Source of the DNA: Perkinsus olseni
Lineage: Eukaryota > Perkinsozoa > Perkinsida > Perkinsidae
DNA length: 64,000 nucleotides
Reading direction: 5' to 3'
Assembly: GCA_013115135.1 (NCBI GenBank)
Contig: JABANP010000049.1
Span: 62,001-126,000 of the forward strand
How positions within the stretch are numbered: the first letter of the stretch is position 1; every line of letters begins with the position of its first letter. Of this stretch, positions 25,445-37,718 are shown in pieces. A model generated the notes under the pieces. It saw only the letters and a list, made by a program, of their open reading frames with translations, made no database searches and was not told the DNA's origin. A program made the translations under genes and the position numbers.

Positions 25445-28400
25445 TTGTATGGTAAGGGATTTTGTCGGTGGAGGCTGGTGAAGTTAGTGATGAATCTGAG
25501 AAAGGAGTGGTATCAGAAAAGAAAAAATAATAAGTCCTCCCATGATCAAGATGACAATGACAATAATAACATACCCGGCGAAATGCACGCGCAAGCAGAC
25601 AGCCTTCAACGCGATACAGTCGTATCCGTGGGATCATCGAAAGGCGAGAGGAAGCCCAACAGAGTGGCCTTTAACGGCGGCAGCGTCAATTTACCTCATA
25701 AGCCTAGCAACGCTATCGGTAGAGCCACTCGGAAGGAGTCCTCTGGGAAGGACGGTATCTTCGGTCTACAGCGGAACTTGCGGAAAGGCATGAAGTCATC
25801 GGAGTGGTAGGCCGCCGTGAATAAGACATGAACAATGATGGTGATGATGCTCAGGCATTTGAAGAACCTATTAGATGGCATAAATAAAGCGCTGAAGCGT
25901 GTAGCAGATTCTGAGTCCTACCTAATCTCGCGTATCGTCAGGACGATCCTCTGGTGTACTCTGTACTTATTCGTCACACGATCGATGTGAGAATATCAAT
26001 ACCATCTCTTTCTTTATAAGCGTAACTTTCAGGACTAGGGAGTGTAACAGTGAAGGTCTGGTTGAAGCAATATGTGGTCCAACAGGAGCTGAGCCATGTG
26101 ACTGGGTCATATCTTTCCCTTTCGAGTGGCAGCGAGTGTGGTAAGAAAATCTGTATTAACCCATGATGAACCTAAGATACCCCTGCCAGGTTCGATAGTA
26201 TTGAGAGAGTCTTCTTATGGATGGTAAACGTCGACTGGTGTATTTGCTATTATGTGGCTCGCAACAAGAGCGAGTACTTCAAGAGCGTTGCATGTTGGAC
26301 GGACATCCTCACCATGCCAGCATTCAGTCTTCTCTTCTGGTTCGGCTCCAAGGCGGCCAACACCGACTTCGATGCTGATACATATTTCGTTCGGTAAGGA
26401 CGCCACTGTCGTCGCCATCATCACCATTTTCTACAGGTACGGTTTCATAAGGTTCCTCCGACTTTACGGTATGGAACCGACCTTCGAGATTCTCTTCCCT
26501 AACATGAGCATGACCAGAAGACAGGTCCTGTCCATAGCCCTGGGTGTATTGTCATTACTATTGATGTTCTCGGGCGCCATTTTCAACGAAGAAAGCTGCA
26601 CGATGGGTCGCAAGGACTACTTCATCACTTATGAGGACTTCGTCTACTTTCTCATCATCACTATGTCAACGGTAAGATACGCCCCATTCGTTTGCGGCAG
26701 AAAATAAGATTCCCATTAAGAGTAAAATTCCGCATAGAAAACATATGCGTGCGAAATTGCGACGAAGTTAAAATCGTTGTGAAGAAAATTATCGCGTTTG
26801 ACGCTTGCTCGGGCGGTCTATCTACGAAGCTTAGTGATTTTGTGGTTGTTCACGCGGCCAAAAATGTGAAACTAGCAAGCAGGAGAATTGAGGATGATGC
26901 TATTCGGCAAGGTCGAGAGTACGGGTCAACCGCCTCAGGTCGGATACGGAGACTTCTCGCCGATCACGCTTCGAGGCAGGATACTAGTCCTGGTCTTCAT
27001 CGCGCTCACGCTGAGCCTGGTGACACTACAAGTGAAGAAGTTAATGCTCATCTTGGCCGAAGACAATATACAGTAGTATCATCAACGGCATCATCATCAT
27101 CATCATCATCATCATCGTCATCCGGCCCCCCTCAGGTATGGCGTGGCGCCGAGCAGCTCTCTTTACTACATCCTAATGGTCTGTGATAGAGTAGATCTAG
27201 TACTCATCCAAAGCCTCATTAAAGAGCTTTACACTACTGAGCTTTACGAAGGGGCACCACCAGTACTGGTCATCACCACCACGGAACTACCACATGAACG
27301 GGTAGGCGGAAAAGGTTAAGCCGCACAGGAGGCGGTCACGCGCTGTGGTTGTTTCAGACTTGTAAAAAGCTGAACGAGACATGCACGGCCCTTGGGATTC
27401 ATCTTTACATAAGAAGATTTGACTTTGTTTCTGCCTACAATCCTCCGTCACTCAACGCCACCGCTGGCGCCACCGCCGGCGAGAACACCCCTACCACAAC
27501 ATCGTCATCTCCTGCGTCATCATCAGCATCAGGGAACAAGAACAAGATCATAGTATACGCGACTATGCTTGGCGGTACCAATACTCTACCTACTCGTCTG
27601 GACCTCGCCGCGGCTGTCTACATACTCACGCCGCCACCTTCCTCGGGGCCGTCGGTGACCTCGGCCGTCCCAAACGATTCCCATTTGTATTCAACCACAG
27701 CGTCGAGCGTGAACAGTGGTAACAGCGATGGTGCTGTCGAGGACAAAATGACGTATCTTAGAATCCTCGCACTCGGAAGAATCTTCACGCCTTCCACTGC
27801 AGGAGCTCGAGACGTTCTCTTCAGAGAGGAGATGATGGGGAGAATCGTGGTCATTACCAATACCAAGGAATTTGATGCCATGATCAGATCGCAAGGGGTC
27901 GCCGGGGTGCTGTGCGTGAGCGAATTCAGACAGAACCTCATAGCGAGACATTGCGCTGGCATCAAAGGCTTCCCGACCTTAATAAGCAACCTTGTTTCTA
28001 AGTTCGACCGGATACCGCCACCGCCGCAACAACAGCAGGTCTCCTATACGACGAAGAGAAGTCAAGGGGACACTCCAGCGGTGCCTGACCCGACCTCGCC
28101 GGTGACGCCACCGGTTTCGGAGGCGGGCACTGTGAAAGCAGCACCAGCAGCAACAGTCCCGGGGAGCATGTCCTTGAAGGAAGAGGCCAGTGGGTTTGCT
28201 GACTACTGCAGGGGGGCCCAGTACAGACTGATGGTCATTCATTGTCCACCGATCGATAATGAGGAGGTTGATGATGAGGAGGTCGGGCCTCAAGCGGGAG
28301 GAACAGGCCTGCTCATCATCGTCAGCGTCGGCGACCTTTATGATACGCTATAAGAGGGCAGTGGAGCATCTGTATCATTCTTACAGTGTACTACTGCTAG

Positions 28401-31400
28401 GACTACTGGTGCCGCCGAGTGGAGGGGAGGTCATGGTTGATGGCGAGGGAGGAGAGAGGAAGCTGCTCATTAACCCGGATCCTGAGACGATCTTTGCTGC
28501 CCCCTTGCTGTACGAAGTCACTGAGGGCGTTCAGGAGGGTAATGATGATGAGCAGCGGAGACCTTCGAATGCTGGCATTGAGGATGAGAAATCCTATGTC
28601 GACTTGCTGGTGCTATGTGATAGCGAAACTACCTTGGATACTCTACAGTATTACACCTCCTGGCCGCCTTCCTGTGTCACCAAGGTTAAGAAGAAAACGA
28701 CGAGGTCAACACGATCGTCTCAATTGTCATCGGCGAGGCACTCAACTCTGAGTGGCGGGCGGCCTGATAACCAGATGAAGGGGCATCGCTCATCCTATGC
28801 CTCCCAAACCGGCGATGATGATGACGATGATGACGGTTGCATAAGCGTTACGTATGAGGACGATCTTCCCGCTGTCTTCCCTAATACCGACGATAAGGTG
28901 AACAGTCCCAGTAGGAGGGAATCCTCAGCTCGGTTGAATCAACATAGGATGACAGCTGCGGTATCCGAGGCCCTCTCGCCCCGTCCCACTGAAGGGGCGT
29001 CATCGTTGTCTCGCCTCAGTAGTGCTTCCAACTCTCTACTCTCGAGTATCCGAGCGTCGCCCTCGGCTCCTCGACGTTGCCCGATCGGCTGCGACGGCGA
29101 AGATGGCGATGATTTTGCTAGCGCTTGTTTTTCCTTGGAGTTGCATAAAGCGCGAGTGCTACAGAGGCTGTTCAAAGGGGCCGCTACGACATCAGCTAGG
29201 AGGAAGACGAAGACCCACCTGACGACAGCTCAGCGGCCATCAACGCAGTCGGTCGTCGTGGACGAGCAGGGACCTGCGACGATGGAGGCGATGGGCGGCA
29301 AGTCGGGCCGACCTGCCGAAGACGCGAGTATGGGAAAGTCGGCAGCATCGTCATCATCACTACTGGCGCTGCCCTCACTAGGTGACCAACATGCTGGTTG
29401 ACACTAGTGTCATCATCCTGTCTTAGATTCGGCACAACAGCAGCAGCAAACGATGAAGACGAACGATGAGGAGGGGTTCTTGGACTACGGTTTAGAGTTC
29501 AGTGATGTCACCCAGGCGTTGGCAAGGTTGGTATCATCATTGTCATATTATTATCCATCCTTTGCTCCTCTCCGGCAGGTACGCTTGCTACGTGCAGCAG
29601 CCTTTGAGTGGTGACGACAACAGCACCTCTGCCCCTGCTAGCCTCAGCACAACCCTACCACCCAGAATCATACTCTTGCTCGGCTACCAGGCACGTACTC
29701 TACCGCACTTCCTTCATGACCTATTCAAAAGCCTACCACGCCCATCACAAGCCCAGCATGGCAGCATCCTGTCGTTAGCACCGCAGGCCTCCTTGTCCAC
29801 GGCTTGTTCCAATTGCGGTCGTCCTTTGCCACTGGTGGTGTGTCTATCACCAGTCAGTCCAGTCGACGCTATTCTTAATGATCCGTCTATGAGTACTACT
29901 ACGGCCAGTTTTCACATCAACATCCTCAACTCGTACATACCATATTTTTCGTACATCCGGGGATCTGTTGATGATGATGTCGACCTCCTTCGGGCGGGAT
30001 TGAACCTGGCTCACACGGTCTGTATCTTCAACAGCCCCCCAACTCCGCCACTCAGTACTCGTCAAGGCGCCCAGCAACAATCACTACCGCACCATCAGCA
30101 TAGCTCTGTCCCTACTATTGGTATGACAACGACCAACACGCCAGGGACGGCCTACCCTGCTATCCCCACCAGGAGCGCTCCCATAAATCCTGTGGATGGT
30201 TTTGGTATGTTCTCCCCGATGAAACCAACCATGGCAACAGCGATGGCGGGAGCGAATGCCAACGCCCTTCAGCCGGCTTCATTCGGTTCGCAAGGGTTGG
30301 TCGGGTCGAACCACGTGAAGAGTGACGACGAGGTTGTTGTCGCGTTGTGGAAGGCTCGGTCGGTGTTGATGATGGTGAAGGCAGGGAGCGGTCAGAAGGG
30401 ATCATCTAGTAGACGGTCGTCGACAGCATTGCCGTTGAATGATAAGACCCAGGATGAAGCGGAGGGCTCTCGAGAGCAGCAACAACGAGAAGACGAAGAG
30501 CAGAAAGCGGTGCCAAAGTCACCTGCTGGTCATAGACCAACTATCTTTGCTAGACAGGCTTCGGTGGTGTCTGGTCGGAGAAGCGAATTTCACAGTAAAA
30601 GAAGCAGCTTTGTGGCGACCGGGGGCGACTTTGAATCGGTCGAGAAGCTTCGGACGCTTCAAAAGTTCTACCCTTCACGGCGGCCTTGGCAAGGGGGCGA
30701 CTGGCGGGCAAACGACGGGGATGTTGTCAAGCCTTGCTCGACTGTTCCGCTGGAGAACAGCAGGGAAGAGGGGGAAAAATCTTGTTAAGAGAATATCGCT
30801 GAACAGACCGAGACGAGATAGTATCTTCAAGGCTAGCTACAGGGCAGCCCTAGTTGGTGGTCCATCGAGTAGCAGCAGTACTGATATCATCCATCGTTTT
30901 GGTAACGCTGCCAACCCGCATAAAGCGGCGGCTCTGTTTAACGCCCTCCAACAGTCGATAGTATTCACAACCTGCAGGTAGTCGTCGTCTGCTCCCCACG
31001 CGCTCGTTGATGATGGTATTCCCTCAGTACATTACCGCCAGCGGCTCTGCAACCACCAATGCTGCTCGAACTCGCTGACCATAGGTCAATACGGTTAGCA
31101 GATGTCTCGAGGTGGACACCCTGATGGAGGTAAGTGATGCTGTGAGGAATGGGTGATGATTCAGCGGTCGGATTTCAGGTGGGGTGCCGAACTTCAGGGA
31201 ATCAGCCGAGTATGCATCTGGAAGAATGTAACCGATATCATCTTCGTCCCCTCTTGTCCTTTTCTGCTTCTTTTCAGTGTCACCAATGCAGCGTTTCAAA
31301 GTCTCATTTGTCAACTGCCAGGAGTCAGCTCGCACATGTTGACCATCGACGTCGTAAGACAATTTATAAGTGGGGTATCTTTCGGTGGTGGACACACCTT

Positions 31401-31639
31401 CAACCTCATCGACTGTCCTGTCCGACACTGGGGAGCTCCGTGAGTACCGCACCATCACCAATTACCGTAACTTTTGCTGTGTAGGTTCTCGAGAGTCTTC
31501 TTCGACCTTTACGATGAAGGGACAATCTGTATTGGCGTGTACAGAGGCTCGCCTGTTTTCGAAACACCGTTGCAGTGTTTACCCTTCGTCCTCACCTGCC
31601 CGCGACCGAATCTGGCTATGACGCCGGGCGATCAACTGT
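25445..31639 (+). CDS. BK/Slo-like calcium-activated potassium channel alpha subunit
   Basis: Exons 25445-25806, 25855-25986, 26033-26140, 26190-26393, 26437-26671, 26939-27072 and 27136-27301 join in phase; a long exon starts at 27358 and later exons end at 31639. S1 is IVRTILWCTLYLFV, S2-S4 follow with only two or three S4 arginines (FIRFLRLYG), then S5 and pore FLIITMSTVGYGDF, whose selectivity filter is split by the 267-nt intron 26672-26938, and S6 LVLVFIALTLSLVTLQVKK. The long cytoplasmic part has RCK-type segments: HLYHSYSVLLLG with LLINPDPE, YASGRIVTNAAFQSLI, then CIGVYRGSP and FVLTCPRP with a final PGDQL, the BK C-terminal pattern. Long serine-, aspartate- and glutamine-rich inserts separate them. 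The frame changes near 30.6 and 31.13 kb are not resolved. The start could be the ATG at 25585. Confidence 0.85.
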
Positions 31640-32814
31640 AAGGGCGATACAGCATCAACAGTGCTGTTCGGAGGGATTTTCGATTTAGGTATATCATTCC
31701 GAGAGGGGCAGCTTATACCATCTGGTAGTCTTCTGTATCATGATCATGTTATTAGCACCTCCCATCATGCATGACAACAATTGTTGTGTGTGGAAGTTAA
31801 TGGGCACAGACACAGGGCGGATCAGTTGACGTTGGACAGTGGGTGTACGAGCTAATCGGTGGTTCGAGCGACTCGGAGTATCTTTGTGCATGGATAGACC
31901 TTGAGTCGACATAAGATTCCCGCAGAATGCCACTTCATCATCCACAGCGAAAACAACTCCTCTTACGCTAGTGGCAAAGAAAGTCTGATGCACGAAATAG
32001 CTTGAGTGGGAGTTGTTAGTCGATGTGCGCGGGGCACGCTGGAGATCAGACTGGATGAGATCATTACCGCTGTGTGGAATCACCCTGTATCAGATGAGCA
32101 ACAACAGCAACAACGCTAGAAAGGCCTTCAAGTTTAGGAGGGAACTCGGTCTGGGTAAATGGCATCCGCTGGTTCAGATTCTGAATCATGTCCCGAACCT
32201 TCTGAGCTAAAGAAGGTTCGTGAGATAATTCGCTATGTTCTTGATGTCCACAAGCCAATTGGAATCGTCCTTATCATATGAGAAATTCGGGTAATTGGAT
32301 CACAACCCATACCTATTCCTAACATGACCACGGGAAGGAAGCGATGAAAAATCAATGAGCAAAAACAGCGTGACGCAACTACTGTTCATATCGATCAGGC
32401 TCATAGCTCGCGCCCCGCTCATGGTGAGGCCACTAATAACGCAGGCTGGCCACACAATACGGTCTTATGAGTCACCTTACTGCACCGTTAGTTGGAATCT
32501 AAGGAAGGCGATCTGGCGGCGGGGTCAACCCCGACTACCGGGGCTTCTACTACACCGGACATTCACCACCCTCACAGTTCTCGTAACCCTCTCAGAGTTA
32601 CCTCTAACCCGTGCCCATCCCCGAAACTGTATTGCTGTTCGTTTTCCTGATTCTTACTAACTAAGTCCTCGTGAAGCTTCGGCAGAACTGCCTGTATTCC
32701 TGCATGCCACTATGTCCATCCAGATTATTGTTGTTGTTGAGTCAACCAGTGCGGGTGTTACTACTAGCAGCTCGCTAGTGCGTCACTACTGCGTCACTGC
32801 TACGTCACTAGGGG
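31640..32814. other. Intergenic, no gene recognised
   Basis: Stops occur in all frames; the longest ORFs (31694-32083 minus, 32355-32660 plus) have no recognisable domain or splice partners. The channel 3' region probably lies at the start. Confidence 0.4.
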
Positions 32815-33403
32815 GACTGTCTGATACAGTGGAGTTTCACCCGTGTTGTGTAAAACGCTAGTGTAAAACGCATAACGCAACGCGAAATAGACGATTTCAG
32901 AGCTCAAAACGCAAAAAAAGCGGAGGCGTCAAACATACCGTCATCCGTAACGCGTTGACATAACGCGCGAGAGGCAAAACACAATTAACAGCACAGCAAG
33001 AAATTTAGATACAAACTAAGCGGCAGGTCCAATACCAGTTAGCCGATGATAAAGGAAATCGAAGTTGATAATTAACTAATATTTCAATTACTGAAATTCT
33101 ACGAGCGCAAACCATCCTGGGGGCTTATTCTCTTCTCTGTTGGTTGTGTTCGTGCAGTTAAGTCTCGTGATGGGAAGTGATTCTCGCGTTGTGTTGTGTT
33201 TTACGCGTTTAACACAACGCATAACGCGGTAAACACGTTATGACGCGTTATCGCGTTAGAGTTTTTCGCGATATTGCGTTTCACGCGTGCGTTATGACGC
33301 GAAGTGTTATCTCAACATAACATATTGCGTTTTCGCGAAAAACACTTCGCGTAAAACTGTTTTACGCGTTAAACAGGTGAAACTCCAGTGACATAGACTG
33401 TCT
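32815..33403. mobile_element. Non-autonomous hAT-like DNA transposon (MITE), 573 bp with 8-bp target duplication
   Basis: The termini are inverted: CAGTGGAGTTTCACC near the left end (from 32827) and GGTGAAACTCCAGTG at 33376-33390, which is its reverse complement with one mismatch. Just outside them lies the 8-bp direct repeat GACTGTCT at 32815-32822 and 33396-33403. The interior has no ORF and is packed with AACGC/GCGTT hexamers in both orientations, especially within 150 bp of each end, like the subterminal repeats of hAT elements. An 8-bp duplication fits the hAT superfamily. Between the end of the TIR and the TSD four or five extra bases remain, so the exact cut site is approximate. Confidence 0.75.
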
Positions 33404-34038
33404 CAAAGACAGTGTCTAGTTTTTGTACATTTAGCTTAGCTAAACCTTCGCGGACCCCTTACTAGCACCCCCTGCGCTCGGCGGCGGACGATATGAGACT
33501 CATGGTATGAGTCATATCATGACGTGAGGCAAAAGTGTCGCCCAAGCGAGGCCGTCCTCGAAATCGGGAAGGTGACACAGTTCTTTACAGAGGGCTGTCA
33601 CCAAATCTGGCTAGCCCGTCAAACTCGTGCACTATAACTCAGTACAATGTGGCTAATTCAACGGGGCTCGAAGAGTGGCGACAAGCTGGACACAAGAGGA
33701 GTTGCTCGATAATGAGATTTTATAGCGTAACCTAGCATAGCGTAATTCGTAGCGTAGAACGCATACTCATGCACGCGAGTGCAAGGCACAGAAATGAGGT
33801 CAGACGGCTATCTAAGACTGATGGTACTCAGTAGCAGTGAAGGTTATCTCGGCGATGATAGTCTAACAGCTGAGTTGCACTGAAGTCGGTGGTCGCTGCT
33901 GCACAGCGTACACTATGTTGTCCCTTGAGTGCACACGGCAGCAGCAGCACCCCGGCACACGACTTATAGCCAAATTCGAATTCTGAGCTGAGGTCGAATT
34001 CTGGCTACTTCTCGTACATTCCTTCAACTCTCTCAATC
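33404..34038. other. Spacer between MITE and secreted protein gene
   Basis: The right target copy sits in an inverted repeat (GACTGTCT CAA AGACAGTGTC). A 66-codon ORF at 33535-33735 has no support. 33725-33790 is rich in TAGCGTA-like words. Nothing further is recognised. Confidence 0.35.
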
Positions 34039-34787
34039 ATGATGAAATTCAACCTGCCTTGGCTACTCATCGCTGGTCGTCAAGTCATGGTGGGCGCGAC
34101 GACGGGCGTGTCCATCGGTAAATATCTATTTCGAGGAAGATTTACTGGAAGAGGCTTTAACATAACTGCTGACCTCGGTGAGGCTGATGTTGCATTTACT
34201 GTCGAATCCCCTAACCGGCAACCCTACGTCAGTGATCGATATGCCCTGGAAGGAGGTCCTAACACCTACACCGTTAACTTTGGAGATGGCGGTATAGACT
34301 CCTTCAACAATGACATGAAGAGAAACTTTCCGGGGATCCGTCTTCAGGCTAGCGATTTGGCCCGTCTCAGTCAAAGTAGCTTGTTCGAACTCAAACTCCG
34401 GGCACCAGTCGGAGAATTTGACAGACAAGCCTTGACCCTATCCGAGGGTCGAGGTAGATACGTCTATAACGACGGTGACGGTTTCAGGTTGACCTTAACT
34501 GTTAGTAGGCGGCGGCTGAGGATGAGGGTCGATTGTACAACTTCAAGACGCCGACGGCGAATCACTCGCAGATTCAAAGCAGAATTTCACCAACACTCAT
34601 TTTCTGTCGGACTTTGGAAGCATACAGGGAATTCACTGAGCGAGTGACAAGAACTTGCATGAGTAATGCTCTACCGATAACGAGTGATGGCATACTGTTT
34701 TACATAGCTACTGAGAACAGGGTCTACATGCTAGTGGATGGGTTTCCGCGCCCCGATAAGGTTCTGACCCTCGACAAACCCGAGTGA
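34039..34787 (+). CDS. Lineage-specific secreted-type protein, family copy 1, one frame break
   Basis: ATG 34039 opens MMKFNLPWLLIAGRQVMVG, a possible signal segment. The body aligns by eye with the protein at 37719-38498: YVSDRYALEGGPNTYTVNF against FVSDRYPLLGGPLEYTVDY, and GRGRYVYNDGDGFRLTLTV against LLRGRYSFKDGNLLEITV. The frame stops at 34647, but the expected C-terminus (ITSDGILFYIATENRVYMLV, matching the copy-2 end) continues in another frame to 34787. A single-base break near 34595 therefore separates the two parts. No domain of known function is recognised. Surface or secreted location is inferred only from the N-terminus. Confidence 0.55.
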
Positions 34788-34881
34788 AGCAGGTCTACTC
34801 CGAGACCTCGTCTGAAAAATGCTGTAGGAAATTGGAGGATTTTGTATCCGCTCGGAGAATCTATTGTGATTCGCTCCTGTG

Positions 34882-34914
<33 letters not shown>

Positions 34915-36016
34915 GATCGTTTTCAACACAATCCTCATTGAACTATATCCTGTATTTGTCGTTCGTGAATTCTGGCTGTGCTCGCCGACATTAGTCTCCC
35001 TTTTTAGCACTCAATGTGCTTGCTCGTGAAGGCTGTGTCCCAAGGAGCATGCGTACTTTGCTCGGGCCGAGCGATGGCCATTTTCTCAGTTACCTCACTC
35101 ACTTATGGGTCGACAAGATGCCCGACATAGATCCGTAGATCATCATAGTGGTTTTCACATTTCCACTGCTCAAGTTAGCCCCTCCTTGAGACCTCAATGA
35201 TGTTGTCGATGAGTTCAGTCGTATCAGGCGGGGTAACATCACGAATCAACACTAGGTCTCGGGGCGGCTGCTGCATTGCTACCTTCACTTTGTTTTCAGG
35301 AGTCCGAGATTAGTTCAGGTATAACGTCTGCTTCTCCTGTCATCAAGAGCACGCCGCGCCGCAGAGTACGACAAATGTATGTTACGTCCTCGTGACCTGC
35401 CGCTGCTCGCTTAACACGCCCTCCAAGGCTTCTCAAACGGCTTTCCATCTCGACATTCAAGTACAGTTCTCTCGAGTATGCATACCCCTGTGCGACTTTG
35501 CTATTATACATAAACCTTTGTGTCCGATTCACAGTGGTGTTTTGGCTCACCCACTGCGCGTCATCCAAGGTACAACTCTTGTTCGCTGTTCTCACAACAT
35601 TCTCTGTAGCGACTCGATATTGCTGAGTCGTAGTAGCCTCCGAGCGCATCATACACTGATAGTAGGGGACGACGCTCGTGAGATCAGAACTTTCGATGTA
35701 CAATCGACATACCAAAAAGTCAACGCAACGTCTTCTCCTATCAGTCTCGTCATTGGTCTTCTTGGAATGCAGAAGGCCCTTCATACTCCCCTTCATCTAT
35801 TATCGTGAAGAGGCGTGCTCACTGCACTTCGAGGCTATCATTGAGAAACAGTACTCGTCTAGTAACCCGAATATGAAGGGAAATACGATAAAAGAAACGA
35901 CACCATGCAACAACAGCAATCACCACATATTCTTTCTTTTCCGACAGCCCAACTTCCTCTTTTTAACAATAGCTCGCCTTCTAAAACGATAACACTACTA
36001 CGGTCGAGAAAAGTGA
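34788..36016. other. Accessory spacer with a (CAT)n microsatellite and unassigned ORF
   Basis: (CAT)10 lies at about 34881-34912. A minus-strand ORF at 35296-35796 (166 codons, basic and cysteine-containing) has no recognised domain or partner exons. The segment 35890-36000 resembles 38945-39055 over about 110 bp (shared ACAACAGC, ATTCTTTCTTTT and CAGCCCAACTTCCTC-type words), so it is a dispersed duplicate. Confidence 0.4.
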
Positions 36017-36335
36017 CTACCCTAGATTTTCTGTGGACGTCCACGCTCCTCGGGATTCCTCCTTCGTAAGCGAACCAGCTTCGCTGGCCTTGGGCAGGAG
36101 ACTTTTTAGAAAGTCGGACAAGTCGTGGCATTCAACACCCAACCTCATCAGGGCCGTGTCAAGTTGCATATGCTGTGTTAATGTCAGACTAGCAAAGGCA
36201 GGCAGCGGTGGCATTGTAGCTGAGCTCGGTGCCCTCAATGATGATAGACACAGTTCAACCGCGGTGGTGTCGCGGTATCCGACCTTTCCCACAGCAACAA
36301 GATATTCCAAAGCCTCTCGTGGTGATAGTGGTTGA
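36017..36335 (-). pseudogene. Duplicated 3' exon fragment of the helical-repeat gene at 40-42 kb
   Basis: About 300 bp is nearly identical to 40112-40414, including YLVAVGKVGYRDTTAVELCL and LMRLGVEC on the minus strand. The sequences diverge on both sides, where the true gene continues and this copy does not. No start, other exons or promoter accompany it, so it is a dead copy. Confidence 0.8.
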
Positions 36336-36477
36336 GCTTCAAAGATTCGCGATCGGTACTGGATGAAACAGAACTACGTGGAATGAGAATTTGCATTTTT
36401 GGTGTTCTTCGACGGATGAAATTGCACTGAATGGAATGGCCGTGGGCGAGATGAGAATGGATGTGTGATGGATGGAA

Positions 36478-36800
36478 TTATAACGGATGAGATGAGTAAC
36501 ACCTGAGGTCGTGGGATTCGACAGTGTACTCGAGAGGTCCACCTAGGAAGAGATCCCGGTCACTGACGAAGGGCTGGATACTATCGCTAATAGTTCTGCC
36601 AGCATCCACATGGGAGGTAACGTTCCTGACCGTTGGTAAATCTGGCGCGTTCGTGTCGAAGCCAATGAACTTGGCGAGTAACCAGAGTTGATCATAACCC
36701 GAACGACGAGAAGCCAGGGCGTTAGAGATCTCATCTTTCAAAGGGTAAAGCAGCTGTGAAAGAAGGAGCTTCTGCCTAGGGGCGCCGCTGAAGGGCAGAC
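36478..36800 (-). pseudogene. Truncated, inverted copy of the secreted family gene
   Basis: On the minus strand the upstream leader (CTTTACCCTTTGAAAGATGA) and the first ~75 codons match the intact gene at 37719 in opposite orientation: TIGYIIMG-like then IQPFVSDRDLFLGGPLEYTV. A small indel shifts frame near the signal segment, and similarity stops abruptly after CTGTCGA at about 36515. Homology includes about 60 bp upstream of the ATG. This is a broken paralogue, probably made by inverted duplication. Confidence 0.8.
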
Positions 36801-37650
36801 AAACTGAAATGTACCCATCTCATTGAACTCAAACTCCATCAAAGTCAAACGAAGTCGAACGAAATTTCTCGAAAGACTACTCGAAATCGAAGCGTTGTGC
36901 GTATTCTGTACGTCTGAGTCTTCGTCGGTCATTGATTGCTGTCTACCCACACAGGACGGTGCAATAAGTGAAGACAGCTGACGAAGACGGCTGAACGAAG
37001 TCCTCTCAACACAGCATCATAGCGAGCTGTTGAACTAACATACTGGTAAAGACAGGCAAGAGGAGAGTAGGCCTCCTACCGGCGTCCTGCTAAGCAAGCT
37101 GGAGGATCTGGGCGCTGCAGCGATAGTCCTGCATGGAACACAGTGTCCTGATCCTGTCTGAGTGGACTAAGCCTCATTCCCCTCGGATGCCACGGCTCAC
37201 CATTCTCAATTCGTCCCCTTTCTAACTCCAGTCTTGTGCCCTATATGTGTCATACGACTCTATGATCACATCTGATGCCCATCCCGTGACATATACCAAG
37301 GGCTGGGACACTATCTCGACGGGGAACGCTACGCGCATGCGTGTTCCACCGTGAGGTTTACTCCCGAGTAGCTTTGGTGCATTCTTGTCTTAGGGGTGCC
37401 TGCACTCAGTGTGGCCCCGTTTGGCGAGGTCTCTCAGGTGTTATATCTCCACGACTTTGCTGTGTGAATTGACTCCGTCCAACAAACTCGTAGTTTGAAG
37501 CTTCTGTTGATAAGGCTCGTCCTTATTTCCTTTGTCGAAGGAGACATATTAGGGCGCTTAAGCGTAGCTCACGTGTGCATGCGTCAAAAGATCGATTCGG
37601 AAGAACAGATTTTCGTTGTTCTTCTGAAGGCCGTGATACCGCCGCAGTAG
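36801..37650. other. Spacer between the two arms of an inverted duplication
   Basis: No recognisable gene. Its edges carry the matching GCGGCGCCCC-AGGCAG words of the duplicated promoters (near 36780 and 37665), so it forms the loop of the inverted pair. Confidence 0.4.
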
Positions 37651-37718
37651 AGTCGTCTGAGTAGCGGCGCCCCCAGGCAGGACGCTTCTTCTTCTATAGC
37701 TACTTTACCCTTTGAAAG

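Noticed and set aside
28259..28360. Frame break in the channel gene
   Set aside because: An intron of about 72 nt (GTCGGGCC to CTATAAG) joins DDEE to RAVEHLYHS in phase.
31024..31461. 145-codon minus ORF downstream of the channel
   Set aside because: The plus strand here encodes conserved channel C-terminal exons (YASGRIVTNAAFQSLI, CIGVYRGSP), so the minus frame is a shadow.
36033..36335. Plus-strand ORFs at 36033-36335 and 40097-40414 as a conserved gene pair
   Set aside because: Their near identity comes from the duplicated minus-strand exon; the minus frame shows the helical-repeat pattern.
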